Source: Porphyridium purpureum (lineage: Eukaryota > Rhodophyta > Bangiophyceae > Porphyridiales > Porphyridiaceae). From it: a stretch of DNA of 64,000 bases. The stretch is taken from the NCBI GenBank assembly GCA_008690995.1, contig VRMN01000002.1:620001-684000 (forward strand), given 5' to 3'. Under the pieces are notes generated by a model. That model ran no database searches. It worked only from the letters and a program-made list of their open reading frames with translations, and was not told the origin of the DNA. The position numbers were made by a program, and so were the translations under genes. Below, piece after piece: positions 63,350 through 64,000 of this stretch. Numbering within the stretch: position 1 is the first letter of the stretch; each line of letters starts with the position of its first letter.

Positions 63350-64000
63350 ATGTCAGAACTGTCTGGCCGCATCTCCGGCGCACAGTCGAGTCCGTCGCCC
63401 GGCGAGGACTTTGATTTCGGCACCGTGATCAGCTCGCCCACAGAGCGCCCGCGCGTCAGCGGGAAGATGCCTCCGTCCATGCCGGCGAGCGGGGACGCCG
63501 TGGGCTTGGTACGGAACGGCTCCGAAACGCTCAAGGCAGGCGCGACGGAGAAAAGCAACTCGAAAAAGGGGAAGGGCCTCTGGTTTGCGGGGGGAAGCGG
63601 GAAGATAGAGACAAGTCCTTTCCCGGCCGCGCCGGGATCCGAGCTCGACGAGAAGGGCGCCAAGGTCACGGACAAAGACAAGTCGGCCAAGATGTTCACC
63701 GGATTCTCGCGCATGGTACGCTCCATGACGCGCAACGCGAAAGGCAGCGATCGGGAGGACTCCACAAAGCTCGCAGATGTTCCGGGGGAGTTCACTGACG
63801 CCAGGACTTCTTCACTGGAGAGTGATTTTGCTGGCGCCGATGGGTTAACCTCGCCCGGTCAAGATCACGCCGGTGAAGCGGCGAACGCGACCAGCAGTGC
63901 TCCGAGGGGAAACACGAAGAGTCCAAACAATCTCAGCATAGATATTGATGAGAACGTTTCGTGCAACGTGGCCGACCTGGGAGTCAGCAACATTTTTAGG
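63350..64000 (+). CDS. Ser/Lys-rich protein of unknown function, 3' end outside window
   Basis: 217 codons visible from ATG 63350 (MSELSGRISGAQSSPSPGED), open to the window edge. Rich in Ser, Gly, Lys and Asp, mostly disordered, with one basic amphipathic patch (SAKMFTGFSRMVRSMTRNAK, about 113-132) that could touch membranes. No domain recognised in the visible part; a folded domain may lie beyond the edge. The frame is also open for about 200 bases upstream without an ATG. Confidence 0.6.
   Translation, partial: MSELSGRISGAQSSPSPGEDFDFGTVISSPTERPRVSGKMPPSMPASGDAVGLVRNGSETLKAGATEKSNSKKGKGLWFAGGSGKIETSPFPAAPGSELDEKGAKVTDKDKSAKMFTGFSRMVRSMTRNAKGSDREDSTKLADVPGEFTDARTSSLESDFAGADGLTSPGQDHAGEAANATSSAPRGNTKSPNNLSIDIDENVSCNVADLGVSNIFR

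Noticed and set aside
63118-63795. 225-codon minus frame at the right edge
   Set aside because: Ends in a polyglutamine from the CTG repeat and opposes a better + strand frame, though the + gene itself is unproven.
1-64000. CRISPR arrays, bacterial operons, riboswitches, rRNA or tRNA genes
   Set aside because: No regularly spaced direct repeats, no rRNA-like blocks and no convincing cloverleaf seen; the window is eukaryotic nuclear DNA.

Overview
The window is nuclear DNA of a photosynthetic eukaryote, most likely a unicellular red alga of the Porphyridium type (inference). Nearly every gene is one long uninterrupted frame, about one gene per 2.2 kb. A plastid-type sigma-70 factor is encoded next to clearly eukaryotic genes: a TALE homeodomain protein, a PHD-JmjC demethylase, U1 snRNP C, eIF4E, SBDS, GOSR2/membrin, COQ8 and mitochondrial bL2. 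Many genes are head-to-head over 50-600 bp of promoter, and several CG/GA-rich leaders are visible. I chose starts as the first in-frame ATG, or the ATG supported by homology.

Left part (1-13.7 kb): a partial oxysterol-binding-related protein; an FHA protein with a CHD6-9-like SANT/SLIDE region but no ATPase; a four-PHD KDM2/7-type JmjC demethylase; COQ8 kinase; a DHHC palmitoyltransferase; a TALE homeodomain protein; and a YbaK-type deacylase. At 13830-15270 lies a decayed Tc3-like DNA transposon with paired inverted/direct terminal repeats and a TA target duplication.

Middle (15.3-38 kb): sigma factor; a stand-alone homologue of the ZnT5 N-terminal membrane half; G6PDH; eIF4E; a myristoylated-type RING-H2 ligase; a 2.1-kb stretch without a clear gene; a GT90 glycosyltransferase; an HDHD5/CECR5 phosphatase; two tandem coiled-coil paralogues (the second with GRAM-like and TLDc domains); a MYDGF homologue; SBDS; a GT61 glycosyltransferase; GOSR2; and a small two-exon gene.

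Right part (38-64 kb): a SNF2-like protein with ruined ATPase motifs; two OPR/HPR-type organellar RNA-binding proteins flanking an EF-hand type II NADH dehydrogenase and U1C; mitochondrial bL2 with a large insertion; Rpp40; a membrane-anchored alpha-carbonic anhydrase lacking zinc ligands; a GT77 glycosyltransferase; a long disordered basic protein; a zf-4CXXC_R1 (CDCA7-like) protein; a small RPA70-C-like protein; and a partial unknown gene at the right edge.

Themes: chromatin (FHA/SANT, JmjC, pseudo-SNF2, CDCA7-like), RNA and translation (U1C, Rpp40, SBDS, eIF4E), organelles (sigma, OPR pair, bL2m, NDH-2, COQ8) and secretory sugar chemistry (GT90, GT61, GT77). I see no operon-like logic. The most noteworthy items are proteins that keep a recognisable fold but have lost its catalytic residues or catalytic half.
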